Shown one piece after another: positions 27,601-36,960 of a stretch of 64,000 bases of DNA. Source of the DNA: Palleronia pontilimi. GTDB lineage: Bacteria; Pseudomonadota; Alphaproteobacteria; Rhodobacterales; Rhodobacteraceae. The DNA is taken from NCBI RefSeq assembly GCF_016412875.1, contig NZ_JAEKPD010000002.1, positions 1 to 64,000 of the forward strand. The letters are read 5' to 3'. Each line of letters opens with the position of its first letter. Within the stretch, counting starts at the first letter, position 1. Both the position numbers and the translations under genes were made by a program. Below the pieces are notes generated by a model that saw only the letters and a list, made by a program, of their open reading frames with translations, did not search any database and was not told the DNA's origin.

Positions 27601-27936
27601 TCAGGACGCGTCGGGATCGCGCACGCCGATCCGGTCGAGAAAGGCTTCAAGCTCCGAGGCGGGGGGCGCCGCGTGGCGCGCCTTCAGCGCATCGAAGCGC
27701 GCGCGCAGGGCGGTCTTCTCGTCGCCCTTGCAGTCGTTCCAGGGGCGTCCCTGCAACGCCATCTCGATGACGTAGAAGGGGATGAAATGCGGCTTGGCCC
27801 CGTGCCGCAGCAACCGCGCGTAGGCGGCGTCGGCGCCCAGGTCGCGCAACGTCTCCGCGTCTGGGATGCCCGCCTTGGCGAAGGCGGCTTCCATGGCGGG
27901 GCCCATGTTGCGCAAACTCGAGATCGGCGTGCCCAT
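27601..27936 (-). CDS. TfoX C-terminal-domain protein
   Basis: The 111-residue protein begins ISSLRNMGPAMEAAFAKAGIPDAETLRDLGADAAYARLL, the helix-hairpin-helix-like C-terminal domain of TfoX/Sxy competence regulators. The N-terminal TfoX domain is absent. Stand-alone versions are common in alphaproteobacteria and have no proven role; competence regulation should not be assumed. Confidence 0.8.
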   Translation of the reverse strand: MGTPISSLRNMGPAMEAAFAKAGIPDAETLRDLGADAAYARLLRHGAKPHFIPFYVIEMALQGRPWNDCKGDEKTALRARFDALKARHAAPPASELEAFLDRIGVRDPDAS

Positions 27937-27975
27937 ACGCGCCAGTCTAGGGGCGTCGCGGGCGGCGCGTCAAAG

Positions 27976-28068
27976 TCAGATCATGGCCCAGTCGGTGAAG
28001 CGCACCGGCTTTTGCGGCGTCTCGCGGACGGGCTTTTGCTGCGGCTTCGGTTTTGCTCGGTTTTCCAT
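27976..28068 (-). CDS. Putative 30-residue basic small protein
   Basis: An open frame of 31 codons reads MENRAKPKPQQKPVRET, then QKPVRFTDWAMI to a TGA stop. It is rich in Lys, Pro and Gln and contains a duplicated QKPVR unit. GGAA lies about nine bases before the ATG. It sits in the gap between the TfoX-C gene and the NahK-type kinase, same strand as both. The repeated peptide and the sharp hydrophobic end FTDWAMI look selected rather than random. Expression is unproven. Confidence 0.5.
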   Translation of the reverse strand: MENRAKPKPQQKPVRETPQKPVRFTDWAMI

Positions 28069-28176
28069 TGGATTCGTTCCAGAGGTTGGCGATTAACCTA
28101 AGCTGCGCTTCAATTAGGGCAACTTCAGGACCGTGGAACGCCAAATTCGCGGATTGTTTCCGGAATGTCACAAGTC

Positions 28177-30393
28177 TCAGGCGGCCGACGCGGCGCAGTC
28201 CTGGTCGATCAGGCCGATCAGGCTGTCGCGGTGGATCGGCTTCGAGATCAGGTCGACCCCCGCCGCGGCGCAAAGCTCGGCGATATCGGGGCGGCGGCTG
28301 GCGGTGATGATCCGCGTTGGCACGGTGCCATGCTCGGCGCGCAGCCGTCCCAGCAGCTCCAGCCCCGTCATCCCGTCGCCCAGCTGGTAGTCCAGCAGCA
28401 CCCGGTCCGGCGCGATGTCGATCTCGTCCAGCAGGGCCAGCGCCGCCTCGCCGTTGGCGGCGTGGACCACGTGGCTGCCCCAATCCTCGATCATCAGGGT
28501 CAGGGCCTGCGACAGCTCTTCGTCGTTCTCGACCAGCAGCACCACCAGGTTCGACGTGGCGGGCCGCGCTTCGCGGGTCGCCGGGCGGCGCGCGGGCGGG
28601 TCCTGGCGGGCGATGGCGATGCGCTCGGCCGTGACCGAGAAGCACGAGCCGCGCCCTGGCACCGAATGCAGCGCCAGATCGTGGCCCAGCGACGCGCAGG
28701 CCCGCTCGACGATGGTCAGCCCCAGCCCCAGCCCTTTCGAGCCCGACATATAGGGTCCTAACTGCTTGAATTCCTGGAAGATCGTCGTCTGATCCTCGGG
28801 CGCGATCCCCGGACCGGTATCCCAGACCTCGACCCGCGCCTGGCCGCCATCGCGGCGCACGCCCACCAGCACCCGGCCGCGATCGGTATAGCGGATCGCG
28901 TTCGTCACAAGGTTCTGCAGGATGCGCCGCAGGAAGACCGGGTCCGAGCGGACGATCTGCGACGACGGCATCACCTGCAGCACCAAGCCTTCGGATTGCG
29001 CCAGCGGCGTCAACTCCGAGCTGAGCGAGGTCAGGATCTCGTTCAGCGACACGTCCTGCATCTGCATGGTGGCTTGGCCGCTATCGAGCTTCGAGATATC
29101 CAGCAGCGCCTCGATGATGTTCTCGACCGACGCCAGCGCGGAAATGGCCTTGTCGGCGGTGTCCTGGCCCAGGGCGTCCTGGCTGCGCTCGGACAGGAAG
29201 GACACGAACAACTTGGCGGCCGACAGGGGTTGCAACAGGTCGTGGCTGGCCGCCGCGACGAAGCGGGTCTTCGACGCGTTGGCGCGCTTGGCCTCTTCCA
29301 GCGCCTCGTTCAGCTCCATCGTGCGGGCGTGGACGCGCCGTTCCAGCGTCTCGTTCATTTCGCGTAGCGCGCGGGCGGCTTCGCGTTCGGGCGTCACGTC
29401 GGTGAAGCTGATGACGAACCCCTTGTCGGGCATTTCCTGGGCAAAGACGCTCAGGGTCTGGTTGCGCCCGCGCGTGACCTCGAAAGTGATGGGCTGGCGC
29501 GGCCGACGGGTGCGATTGGCCCAGGCCAGCAGGTGATCGCTGCCGAAATACTCGGAAAACGCGATCTGGTCGTCCAGCCGACGCAGCAGCGCGGCGAAGT
29601 CGATGCCCACCAGCCCGCCGTCGATGGGACGGTCCAGAAGCGCCTCCATCCCGGCGTTCCAACCCACCAGCCGCAGGTCGGTGCCGAAGATGCAGACGCC
29701 CTGGTTCAGGTGGTCCAGCGTGGCGCGCACCATCTGCGCCTGGCGGTCCATCAGCCGGTCGCGCTTCTCGCGCTCGGCGCGCATGATGTCGCTGACATCG
29801 GTCTGGAGGATCACGGTGCCGCCCGACGCGGTGCGATGCTCGCCCACTTGCAGCCAGCGGTCGCGCGTCAGGCGCACGTTGAAGATCACGCGCTTGTCGC
29901 GGTGGCGCAGCATCCGCTTCTCGCGCCACTGCGCCTGGCTTTCGTCGTCGGGCAGCGCCAGGTAGATCGACTGGCTGACCAGCTGCACGTAGTGATGAAA
30001 GCTCAGGCCCGGCTCGATATTCTCGGCCACGTCCAGAAGATCGCGGCAGAAGCGCGAATTGCTCATCACCAGGCGGTCGTGCTGGTCGAACAGGGCGAAG
30101 CCCTCGTTGATGGATTCGACCGCCTCGGCCAGGTTCGAGCGCGCGGCCTCGGCAGCGCGGTTGGCGATGCCCAGCCGCGCGTTGGTCTCGTGCAGAAGCT
30201 CCAGCGTGCGTTCCAGGTCGTTGGTGCGCTGGCGGACCTGCGCTTCCAGCATGGCGGCCCGTTCGAACTGTGCATAGGCCAGACCCGGCTGATCGTTCTG
30301 CTGCTCGACCTTGCGCATCAGCGCCTCGGTGATCTGCACCAGCTTGGCGTTCTGCTGCTCGACGCTGTCGGTGGGATCTATCAGGTCGGTCAT
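28177..30393 (-). CDS. NahK-type hybrid sensor histidine kinase
   Basis: The 738-residue cytoplasmic protein has an N-terminal coiled coil (residues ~10-95) and two PAS-like domains (~95-205 and ~220-335). These are followed by a dimerisation/phospho-acceptor region with His384 (AAASHDLLQPLSAAKLF), a catalytic ATPase domain (NLVTNAIRYT, DTGPGIA, GLGLGL) and a C-terminal receiver with Asp668 (VLLDYQLGDGMTG). No membrane helix is present. In characterised bacteria such kinases pair with NosP, a nitric-oxide-binding FIST protein, or control PQQ-alcohol-dehydrogenase regulons. Here its start overlaps the stop of a FIST gene by four bases. The LuxR regulator just upstream is the likely target. Confidence 0.9.
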   Translation of the reverse strand: MTDLIDPTDSVEQQNAKLVQITEALMRKVEQQNDQPGLAYAQFERAAMLEAQVRQRTNDLERTLELLHETNARLGIANRAAEAARSNLAEAVESINEGFALFDQHDRLVMSNSRFCRDLLDVAENIEPGLSFHHYVQLVSQSIYLALPDDESQAQWREKRMLRHRDKRVIFNVRLTRDRWLQVGEHRTASGGTVILQTDVSDIMRAEREKRDRLMDRQAQMVRATLDHLNQGVCIFGTDLRLVGWNAGMEALLDRPIDGGLVGIDFAALLRRLDDQIAFSEYFGSDHLLAWANRTRRPRQPITFEVTRGRNQTLSVFAQEMPDKGFVISFTDVTPEREAARALREMNETLERRVHARTMELNEALEEAKRANASKTRFVAAASHDLLQPLSAAKLFVSFLSERSQDALGQDTADKAISALASVENIIEALLDISKLDSGQATMQMQDVSLNEILTSLSSELTPLAQSEGLVLQVMPSSQIVRSDPVFLRRILQNLVTNAIRYTDRGRVLVGVRRDGGQARVEVWDTGPGIAPEDQTTIFQEFKQLGPYMSGSKGLGLGLTIVERACASLGHDLALHSVPGRGSCFSVTAERIAIARQDPPARRPATREARPATSNLVVLLVENDEELSQALTLMIEDWGSHVVHAANGEAALALLDEIDIAPDRVLLDYQLGDGMTGLELLGRLRAEHGTVPTRIITASRRPDIAELCAAAGVDLISKPIHRDSLIGLIDQDCAASAA

Positions 30394-31577
30394 TCGCGGG
30401 TCCGCGGCGGATAGATCGCCACGCCTGTCATGGTCTGGTTCACGTGCATGGGGCCAATCTGCTCTCCGTAAGTGGAAAAGCCAATGACCCGGTGACGCGA
30501 CAGCACGTCGCTGACGGCGCGCACGCTCTGGCTTTGCTCGGCGGCGATCCGGCGCAAGATGCAGTCGCAGGCCAGGATGTCGCCGGGCGGCTGGTCCTGG
30601 CTCAGCCCCGACAGGGCCCGGTCCAGGTGGTCGGGCAGGTCGTCGGCATGGGCCACGCGCAGCACCATGCCTTCCTCGATGGCCGAGAAGAAATGCAGCT
30701 CGCCCGCCGCGTTCACCCGCTGGATGGCGCGGACATGGTGCCGGTCGCCCAGCTGCACCGCGACGGGATGGGCGGCGAAGGTGAACTCGTCCAGCTGGTC
30801 GGGATCCTTGCCGATCAGACGCGCGTATTCGCGCGCGGCGGGGGCGGCGTTGATATGGGTGACCAGCCGCCGCTCGGGATCGGCGCCGGTGACGACCATG
30901 CGCGTGTCGGCGGGCCGCAGGTTGTCCAATGAGAAGACGCGCGTCTCGCAATCGGTCGCCACCAGCGTCAGCACCGCGGCCTGGTCCAGCACGACGCCGT
31001 CCAGCGCCAGGTGCGTCTTGCGGAACCTGCGCCCGTCGCCGGTCGAGCCGCCGAACAGCGGCAGCGTGCCCAGCCCCGGCAGGATCGCCGACAGAAGCGT
31101 GTCCTCGCGCATGGACAGTCCGTCCACCAGCAGGAAGGCGAAGCCGCCGGGCAAGTCGGGATGGTCGGTCGACAGCGCCATGCGCTCGCTGACCAGGTGG
31201 CCCGACAGCCCGTCGGGATCGAGCCCGTCCAGGGGCGCGATCGCCAGGGTGCGGCAGCGGAAATGGGCCTGCGGCAGCGCCACGGCGATGATCGTGGCCT
31301 CGGCATAGCCTTCGGGCCCAAGCTCGCCCGCCGTGCTGGCCAGCAGGGTCGACGTGCCGGGAAACGCGTCGCGGGCGCGCAGGCTCAGGGCGGCGAAATC
31401 GCAGGCGGGGCTCACGAAGAAGAAGACCTGCGCGAAAGGGCCGGGGCCGAGCTGATCCTTCAGCGCGCCGATCGGATCGTCCAGATCGCACGGGACGGTC
31501 GCATTCCTGATCAGATGCGCCGGAGCCCGGCCATCGGCGGTCGGCATTGGCGCGCGCGTGATATCGATCTTGGTCAT
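30390..31577 (-). CDS. FIST-domain sensor protein, NosP-like
   Basis: The 395-residue product has an N-terminal FIST domain (residues ~40-230, including FFFVSPACDF and GGSTGDGRRF) and a FIST C-terminal domain (~240-380, with GELHFFSAIEEGMVLRVA, CDCILRR and GFSTYGEQIGPMHVN). Homologues encoded directly before NahK kinases bind haem and sense nitric oxide, inhibiting the kinase. The same four-base overlap with the kinase supports a dedicated pair. Haem binding cannot be seen directly from sequence. The ATG at 31577 is immediately preceded by GGGGAGG with almost no spacer, so a start at 31547 is possible. Confidence 0.85.
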   Translation of the reverse strand: MTKIDITRAPMPTADGRAPAHLIRNATVPCDLDDPIGALKDQLGPGPFAQVFFFVSPACDFAALSLRARDAFPGTSTLLASTAGELGPEGYAEATIIAVALPQAHFRCRTLAIAPLDGLDPDGLSGHLVSERMALSTDHPDLPGGFAFLLVDGLSMREDTLLSAILPGLGTLPLFGGSTGDGRRFRKTHLALDGVVLDQAAVLTLVATDCETRVFSLDNLRPADTRMVVTGADPERRLVTHINAAPAAREYARLIGKDPDQLDEFTFAAHPVAVQLGDRHHVRAIQRVNAAGELHFFSAIEEGMVLRVAHADDLPDHLDRALSGLSQDQPPGDILACDCILRRIAAEQSQSVRAVSDVLSRHRVIGFSTYGEQIGPMHVNQTMTGVAIYPPRTRE

Positions 31578-31600
31578 CCTCCCCGGTGGGGATGATGACC

Positions 31601-32308
31601 TCAGCCGTCGGTGTTTGGCAAGATCGCCGCGAACTTGGCCTGCTGGGCGACCAGCACCGCCTGGGTGCGGCTTTGCACCCCCAGCTTGCGCATGATGGCC
31701 GTCACGTGGGCCTTCACCGTGGTCTCGGCGATGGACAGGTCATAGGCGATCTGCTTGTTCAGCTTGCCGTCGCAGATCAGCTCCAGGATGCGCGCCTGTT
31801 GCGCGGTCAGCGACGACAGGCGCGTCACCGCGTCGGCGCGATCCTCGGGCTGGGGGCAGGACACGAAGCTTTCGGGCAGATAGGTCCGGCCCTCGGCGAT
31901 GGCGTCGAGCGCCGCGCGGAATTCCGAATGGGGCGAATGCTTGGGCACGTAGCCCGACGCGCCCGCCTGCATCGCGGCCGAGATGATGGCGTTCTCGGTC
32001 ATGGACGACACCACGATCACCGGCGTCTCGGGCGCCTGGGTGCGGATGCGGATCAGGCCGTCCATGCCGGTCACGTCGGGCAGGTTCAGATCGAGCACGA
32101 CCAGGCTGGGCGCGCCATCCTCCGCGATGATCTGGAGGCCCGATTTCAGGCTGTCGGTGGTGGCCACCGCCCGGAACGCCGCGACGTTGCGCAAGGTCAG
32201 CTCGAGCGCGTCGCAGAACAGCGGATGGTCGTCGATCACCAGCGCCCAGTCCGCCCCCGGGAAGATGGGTTTGCCTCGGGCCGAAGGTGTGTTCACTGTC
32301 GCATGCAT
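31601..32308 (-). CDS. LuxR-type response regulator
   Basis: The 235-residue protein has a receiver domain with acidic pocket IDDHPLF and phospho-acceptor Asp73 (VVLDLNLPDVTG), the conserved Lys in YVPKHSP, and a C-terminal LuxR helix-turn-helix (LTAQQARILELICDGKLNKQIAYDL...TTVKAHVTAIMRKLGV). Its receiver resembles the ErdR/AgmR regulators of alcohol-oxidation genes in pseudomonads. It lies between two kinases and 24 nt before nosP, and is the best candidate for the local regulator of the PQQ island. Confidence 0.9.
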   Translation of the reverse strand: MHATVNTPSARGKPIFPGADWALVIDDHPLFCDALELTLRNVAAFRAVATTDSLKSGLQIIAEDGAPSLVVLDLNLPDVTGMDGLIRIRTQAPETPVIVVSSMTENAIISAAMQAGASGYVPKHSPHSEFRAALDAIAEGRTYLPESFVSCPQPEDRADAVTRLSSLTAQQARILELICDGKLNKQIAYDLSIAETTVKAHVTAIMRKLGVQSRTQAVLVAQQAKFAAILPNTDG

Positions 32309-32385
32309 GGCCCGAGCGTAGGCACGGCGTGCGGCAATTGCACCTGTCAAATGGTCCTATTCCGAACCTTCGCGGACGCGCGCGG

Positions 32386-33795
32386 TCACATGCGCCAATC
32401 GGGCATCAGGATCGTGAATGTCTTGCCCCCGTCGCCTTGGGCCAGCGAGATTTCGCCCCCGTGCATCTCGACGATCCGCTTGGTCAGGGCCAGCCCGAGC
32501 CCCAGCCCCTCGCGCCCGCGATTGTCCAGCCGAGCGCCGCTTTTGAAGGGTTCGAAGACCTGGCGCGCCTGGGCGTCCGAGATCGGCGCGCCGTCGTCCT
32601 CGATCTGGATCGACAGGTGTCCCGCATCCGTCAGGGCGGCGCGGAAGCGTATGCGTTTGCCGCCATGGGTCACCGCGTTCTTCAGCAGCGACACCAGCAC
32701 CAGCTTCATCTGCTCGCGGTCCACCGTGACCTGACCCTGCGCACCGCGGCTGTCGACGACCAGCGTCTTGCCCGCCACTTCAACGCTGGGCCGGATCAGG
32801 CTGGCGCAGTCTTCCAGCAGGGCTTCGATATCGTGCCGATCCTCGTTGAGCATCCGCTCGCCCGAGACCAGGTCGCTGTAGGTCAGCACGCTTTCCACGA
32901 CGGCGTGCAGGTGGTCGCCCATCCGCGTGATCGCCGATGTCATCACCTTGTCGGGGCCGTCCGACACGCGGTGTTCGAGCAGCTTGGCGTATCCCATGAG
33001 CACCGTCAGCGGGGTGCGCAACTCGTGCCCGACAAGGCACAGGAACTCGCGGCGGGCAAGCTCGGCCGCGTCCACGTCGTCCACGCTTTGCATGGCGGGG
33101 CTTTCCGGCGGGGCGGCCCGTTGCCGCGCGGCGTCGTCGCGCGGCGCTGCCGGGTCTGCGGGTGAGGGGGCGGGGGCGGCCGGTCGGCGCCGCCGGAAGC
33201 TGAGCGGGACGATCGCCGCGGTCTCGGGGATCGCGTCGGTGGGGGAGTCCAGGAATTCCTCGCTGAAGACGTTGTCGGTGGCGCCGGGATACATGGCTTC
33301 GCCGGGGCTGGAGCACGAGATGATCTGCCCCACTTCCACGGCCCGGCGCGTCAGCAGGTCCACCGCCTCGGGGCTCGGGGCCTCGCGCGGCACGAAATCC
33401 AGCACGCACAGCGATCCCGCGCGAAAGTTGTTGTGCAGGATGATGGGCGTGCCCGCGTAGAACCGGACATTCGGCGGATCGACGACGACGGGATGGTTGC
33501 GAAAGCGCGGGTCGGCATGGGTGTCGCGGATCACCAGCTGTCGCGGCGCCATGATGACATGGGCGCAGATCGATTTCTCGCGCGACGTTTCGCACGCGTC
33601 CAGGCCGTAACGGGACCGGAAATACTGGCGGTCGGTATCCACGATCGACACCAGCGCGGTGGGGCAGTCGAAGGCAGCGGCAAGCTCTTCGGTGATCTCG
33701 TCGAGCCGCCCGTGCGGCGCGTCGCCCAGCGCGTCGGTCGCGCGGATCGCGGCGATGCGGCCGTCTTCGTTCGAGGGGATGGGATAGCTGCGCAT
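32386..33795 (-). CDS. GAF-domain sensor histidine kinase
   Basis: The 469-residue soluble kinase has an N-terminal GAF domain (~20-165), a Pro/Ala-rich linker (~195-240), a HisKA domain with His257 (FLCLVGHELRTPLTVLMGYAKLLE) and a HATPase domain (LLKNAVTHGG, GLGLGLALTKRIVEMHGG). It lacks membrane helices and a receiver. The ligand of the GAF domain is unknown; IVDTDRQYFRSRYG in GAF is typical of light- or redox-kinase GAFs. It is transcribed in the same direction as the dehydrogenase upstream but separated by a terminator. Confidence 0.88.
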   Translation of the reverse strand: MRSYPIPSNEDGRIAAIRATDALGDAPHGRLDEITEELAAAFDCPTALVSIVDTDRQYFRSRYGLDACETSREKSICAHVIMAPRQLVIRDTHADPRFRNHPVVVDPPNVRFYAGTPIILHNNFRAGSLCVLDFVPREAPSPEAVDLLTRRAVEVGQIISCSSPGEAMYPGATDNVFSEEFLDSPTDAIPETAAIVPLSFRRRRPAAPAPSPADPAAPRDDAARQRAAPPESPAMQSVDDVDAAELARREFLCLVGHELRTPLTVLMGYAKLLEHRVSDGPDKVMTSAITRMGDHLHAVVESVLTYSDLVSGERMLNEDRHDIEALLEDCASLIRPSVEVAGKTLVVDSRGAQGQVTVDREQMKLVLVSLLKNAVTHGGKRIRFRAALTDAGHLSIQIEDDGAPISDAQARQVFEPFKSGARLDNRGREGLGLGLALTKRIVEMHGGEISLAQGDGGKTFTILMPDWRM

Positions 33796-33914
33796 GACAT
33801 TCGCTTTGAAGGGACCGGGGCGGGGGCCCGCAAAGCAGTAGGCGCGAATCGTAAACGGGGCCTGAAGGACCGGGCGATAACGCTCACGTTTCCGTGAAAT
33901 CCAGGCGCCGCATG

Positions 33915-33942
33915 AAAAAGGCGCGCCCGTGGGGGCGCGCCT
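33915..33942 (-). terminator. Rho-independent terminator after the PQQ dehydrogenase gene
   Basis: On the minus strand a 10-bp perfect stem (AGGCGCGCCC / GGGCGCGCCT) with a four-base loop is followed by a T run. It begins 27 nt past the dehydrogenase stop and separates it from the downstream kinase gene. Confidence 0.85.
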
Positions 33943-33968
33943 GCGTCAGCCCGCAAGGGCCGATGGTG

Positions 33969-35738
33969 TCACTCGGCCGCGGCCAGCTGCTTGGGCAGCT
34001 TGAACGTCCAGAGCAGACCGCCTTGGTTGAGGTAGTTGACCTTCTTGGCGACCTCGCCGCCCCAAAGCGGCACGGCGCCGCCCCAGCCCGAGATCACGGT
34101 GACGTATTGCTCGCCATCGGCTTCCCAGGTGACGGGCTGGCCGACGATGCCGGACCCGGTCTGGAACGACCACAGCTTTTCGCCCGTCTCGTCGTCGAAG
34201 GCGATGAACTCACCCTCGGGCGTGCCGGTGAAGACAAGGCCGCCCGCGGTCGCCATCACGCCACCCCAGAGCGGGGCGTCGTTCTTGAACTCCCACTTCC
34301 ATTCGCCCGTGACGGGGTCGATGGCCTTGAGCGATCCGATATGGTCTTCGTAATTGGGCTTGATGGTGAAGCCCGAGCCCAGGTAGGCCGCGCCCTTCTT
34401 GTAGGAAATCGGCTCGTTCCAGATGTCCATGCCCCACTCATTCGAGGGCACGTAGAAGAGGCCCGTCTTGGGGCTGTGGGCCATCGGCTGCCAGTTCTTG
34501 CCGCCCAGGAACGACGGCGAGCTGAACACGATCTCGCCCTTGTTGCCGTCGGCTGCCTCGGACGGATCGCCGGGGCGGTTCGCCTCGACGAAGATCGGCC
34601 GCCCGGTGTCGTCGATGCCCTCGGCCCAGCTGATGTCCTTGACGAACGGGAAGGCGTCCACGAACGATCCGTCCTCGCGGTTCAGCACGTAGAAGAAGCC
34701 GTTGCGGTCGGCGGTGCCGAACTTCTTGTTGCCCTCGGGATCGGTGAAGGCCACGACCTCGTTCACGCCGTCATAATCCCAGCCTTCGCGCGGGGTCGAC
34801 TGGAAGTGCCACTTGATCTCGCCCGTCGCGGGGTCGAGTCCAAGGCGGCTGGCGGCATACAGGTTGTCGCCGGTATTGCCTTCGACCGGGGTGCCCGCGT
34901 TGCGCAGGTGGCTGTTCCAGGGGGCGGGGTTGCCGGTGCCCATGACGATCGTGTCGGTGTCGGCGTCATAGGATCCGCCCAGCCAGGTCGCACCGCCGCC
35001 GGTCTTCCACATGTCGCCCGGCCAGGTGGCGTTGAGCTCGCCGGTCATGGTCGAGTCTTCGCCGTTCAGCGTGCCCATGTGGCCTTCGATGACGGGACGG
35101 GTCCAGACCAGCTCGCCGGTATCGGCTTTGCGCGCCTGCACTTCGCCGACGATGCCGAATTCACCGCCCGAGTTGCCGGTGATCACCAGCCCGTCCACGA
35201 TGATCGGCGCGGCGGTGTAGGAATAGCCGGCCTTGTAATCGGCGATCTCGTCGCGCCACACCACGTCGCCGGTCTTCAGGTCCAGCGCCACCAGGCGCGC
35301 ATCCAGCGTGCCGAAGATGATCTTGTCGTTCCAGATCGCGCCGCCGCGGTTGACCACGTCGCAGCACGGCAGGATGCCTTCGGGCAGGCGGGCGTCGTAC
35401 TGCCACAGCTCTTTGCCGGTGATAGCGTCGATCGCGTACATGCGGGAATAGCTGCCGGTCAGGTACATGACCCCGTCATAGATCAGCGGCTGGGTTTCCT
35501 GGCCGCGCTGCTTTTCGCCGCCCAGGCTGAAGGCATAGGCGGGCACCAGGTTGGCCACGTTGTCCTTGTTCAGCATATCCAGCGGCGAATAGCGCTGCAG
35601 ATCGCGTCCCATTCCGTTGGTCAGGATGTCGCCCGGCGTCGCGGCATCGTTGGCCAGCATTTCCTCGGTCACGCCCTGGGCGTGGGCCGTGCCGGAGATC
35701 ATCAGGCCCGCGGCCACGATGGTTACAAAGCGATTCAT
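33969..35738 (-). CDS. PQQ-dependent alcohol dehydrogenase with lanthanide signature (XoxF/PedH-like)
   Basis: The 589-residue precursor has a signal peptide ([20 protein letters not shown]) and an eight-bladed propeller of W-docking repeats. The adjacent cysteine ring seen in PQQ dehydrogenases is present (LPCCDVV, Cys125-Cys126). The catalytic Asp321 is followed two residues later by Asp323 ([11 protein letters not shown]). That second aspartate is known to mark lanthanide-dependent enzymes, while calcium enzymes have another residue there. Glu193 (GGEFG) and Asn270 (GTGNPAPWN) fit the metal ligands. It oxidises primary alcohols in the periplasm and passes electrons to a cytochrome c. GGGAGGACAAG precedes the chosen ATG. 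The exact alcohol is unknown; methanol and short alcohols are both possible. Confidence 0.93.
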   Translation of the reverse strand: MNRFVTIVAAGLMISGTAHAQGVTEEMLANDAATPGDILTNGMGRDLQRYSPLDMLNKDNVANLVPAYAFSLGGEKQRGQETQPLIYDGVMYLTGSYSRMYAIDAITGKELWQYDARLPEGILPCCDVVNRGGAIWNDKIIFGTLDARLVALDLKTGDVVWRDEIADYKAGYSYTAAPIIVDGLVITGNSGGEFGIVGEVQARKADTGELVWTRPVIEGHMGTLNGEDSTMTGELNATWPGDMWKTGGGATWLGGSYDADTDTIVMGTGNPAPWNSHLRNAGTPVEGNTGDNLYAASRLGLDPATGEIKWHFQSTPREGWDYDGVNEVVAFTDPEGNKKFGTADRNGFFYVLNREDGSFVDAFPFVKDISWAEGIDDTGRPIFVEANRPGDPSEAADGNKGEIVFSSPSFLGGKNWQPMAHSPKTGLFYVPSNEWGMDIWNEPISYKKGAAYLGSGFTIKPNYEDHIGSLKAIDPVTGEWKWEFKNDAPLWGGVMATAGGLVFTGTPEGEFIAFDDETGEKLWSFQTGSGIVGQPVTWEADGEQYVTVISGWGGAVPLWGGEVAKKVNYLNQGGLLWTFKLPKQLAAAE

Positions 35739-35845
35739 TCTTGTCCTCCCTAGATGTTGGACGGTCTCCGCAAACCGCTTTCGCACGGCCCGCAATACGT
35801 CGGGTGGGATCATCGGCGGGATGGGCTGCGACAGATATTGTGCAA

Positions 35846-35896
35846 TGGTCGTAAGACCACGCGGCCCTTGACAGCAAGGCGTGCGACCATGGTCGC
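35846..35896. promoter_or_regulatory. Two GGTC-centred palindromes in the divergent promoter region
   Basis: Between the dehydrogenase and the divergent binding-protein gene lie TGGTC-GTAA-GACCA (35846-35859) and the perfect 14-bp GCGACCATGGTCGC (35883-35896). A further GGTCGTA is at 35924-35930. Their symmetry and position suggest binding sites for a dimeric regulator such as the nearby LuxR-type protein. TTGACA at 35868-35873 may be a -35 element, but no good -10 follows. Confidence 0.45.
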
Positions 35897-35985
35897 GGGG
35901 TGGGACGGGCCTGCCGCGCCTTTGGTCGTATTCCGGGCGGCGCGCGCGCTGCTACGATCGCGCCAGCCAAGAGGGAGAGACTCGC

Positions 35986-36960
35986 ATGAGCTTCATCAGA
36001 CACCTGGGCGGCGCCACCATCGCGCTGGCCCTGAGCGCCACCGCCACGTTGGCCGAAACGCCCACGCTGCGCGCCGCGGTGCTGGAATTCGGCACCGTGA
36101 ACTGGGAGCTCGATACCATCACGCACTACGGCTTCGACACCGATCACGGCTTCACGCTGGACGTGAACGGCGTGGCCTCGGGCTCGGCCGGGGAAATCGC
36201 GTTCCAGGGCGGCGCGGCGGACGTGATCGTGTCAGACTGGCTGTGGGTCGCCCGCCAGCGCGCGGCGGGGCGCGATTACGTCTTCGTCCCCTATTCCAAG
36301 GCCGTGGGCGGCGTGATGGTGCCCGGTGACTCTTCGGCCGAAACGCTGGCCGACCTGGCGGGTGGCAAGATCGGCATCGCGGGCGGGCCCTTGGACAAGT
36401 CCTGGCTGATCCTGCAGGCCTATGCCCAGTCCGAGCTCGGGTTCGATCTGAAGGCCGAGACCGAGCAGGTCTTCGGCGCACCGCCCCTGATCTACAAGAC
36501 CGCGACGGGCGGCGACCTGGAAGGCGCGATCAATTACTGGCACTTCATGGCCAAGATGGAAGCGGGCGGGATGCGGCAGCTGATCGACATCTCGACCGCC
36601 GCGACGGCGCTGGGCCTCGATCCCGAAACGCCGCTGCTGGGCTACGTCGTGAAGGGCGAGATGCTGCGCGACAATCCCGATCTGATCGCGGGTCTGGCCG
36701 CCGCGTCGCGCGACGCCAAGGACCTGCTGGCCGAGGACAGCGCCGCGTGGGAGCGTCTGCGCGACCGCATGAACGCCGACACCGACGCCGAGTTCGACGC
36801 GCTGGTCGCAGGCTTCCGCGCGGGCATCCCCGCATCCGGGCCGGTGGACGAGGCGGCGGCGTCGAAGATGCTGTCGCTCATGGCCGAGCTCGGCGGCGAA
36901 GAGCTGATCGGCGAGGCGACCGAACTGCCCGAAGGCACCTTCCTGGATACGGGCATGTAG
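35986..36960 (+). CDS. ABC importer periplasmic binding protein (NitT/TauT/ThiY-like)
   Basis: The 324-residue protein has a signal peptide (residues 1-23, ending ATLAETP) and an SsuA/ThiY-like fold: AVLEFGTVNWELDTI, GGAADVIVSDWLWVARQRAAG, and DLAGGKIGIAGGPLDKS. A solute of unknown identity is bound in the periplasm. GAGGGAGA precedes the ATG. The ATPase gene follows without a gap. The matching permease is not next to it but probably at 51836-52621. Location in the PQQ island suggests a substrate tied to alcohol oxidation, for example an alcohol, a cofactor precursor or a metal chelate; this is inference. Confidence 0.85.
   Translation: MSFIRHLGGATIALALSATATLAETPTLRAAVLEFGTVNWELDTITHYGFDTDHGFTLDVNGVASGSAGEIAFQGGAADVIVSDWLWVARQRAAGRDYVFVPYSKAVGGVMVPGDSSAETLADLAGGKIGIAGGPLDKSWLILQAYAQSELGFDLKAETEQVFGAPPLIYKTATGGDLEGAINYWHFMAKMEAGGMRQLIDISTAATALGLDPETPLLGYVVKGEMLRDNPDLIAGLAAASRDAKDLLAEDSAAWERLRDRMNADTDAEFDALVAGFRAGIPASGPVDEAAASKMLSLMAELGGEELIGEATELPEGTFLDTGM

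Noticed and set aside
27601-27936. Competence regulator TfoX/Sxy
   Set aside because: Only the C-terminal helical domain is present, without the N-terminal domain, and no competence genes lie nearby.
35868-35896. Sigma-70 promoter from TTGACA at 35868
   Set aside because: At the proper 16-18 bp spacing the sequence is GC-rich (part of GGTCGC) with no TATAAT-like hexamer.
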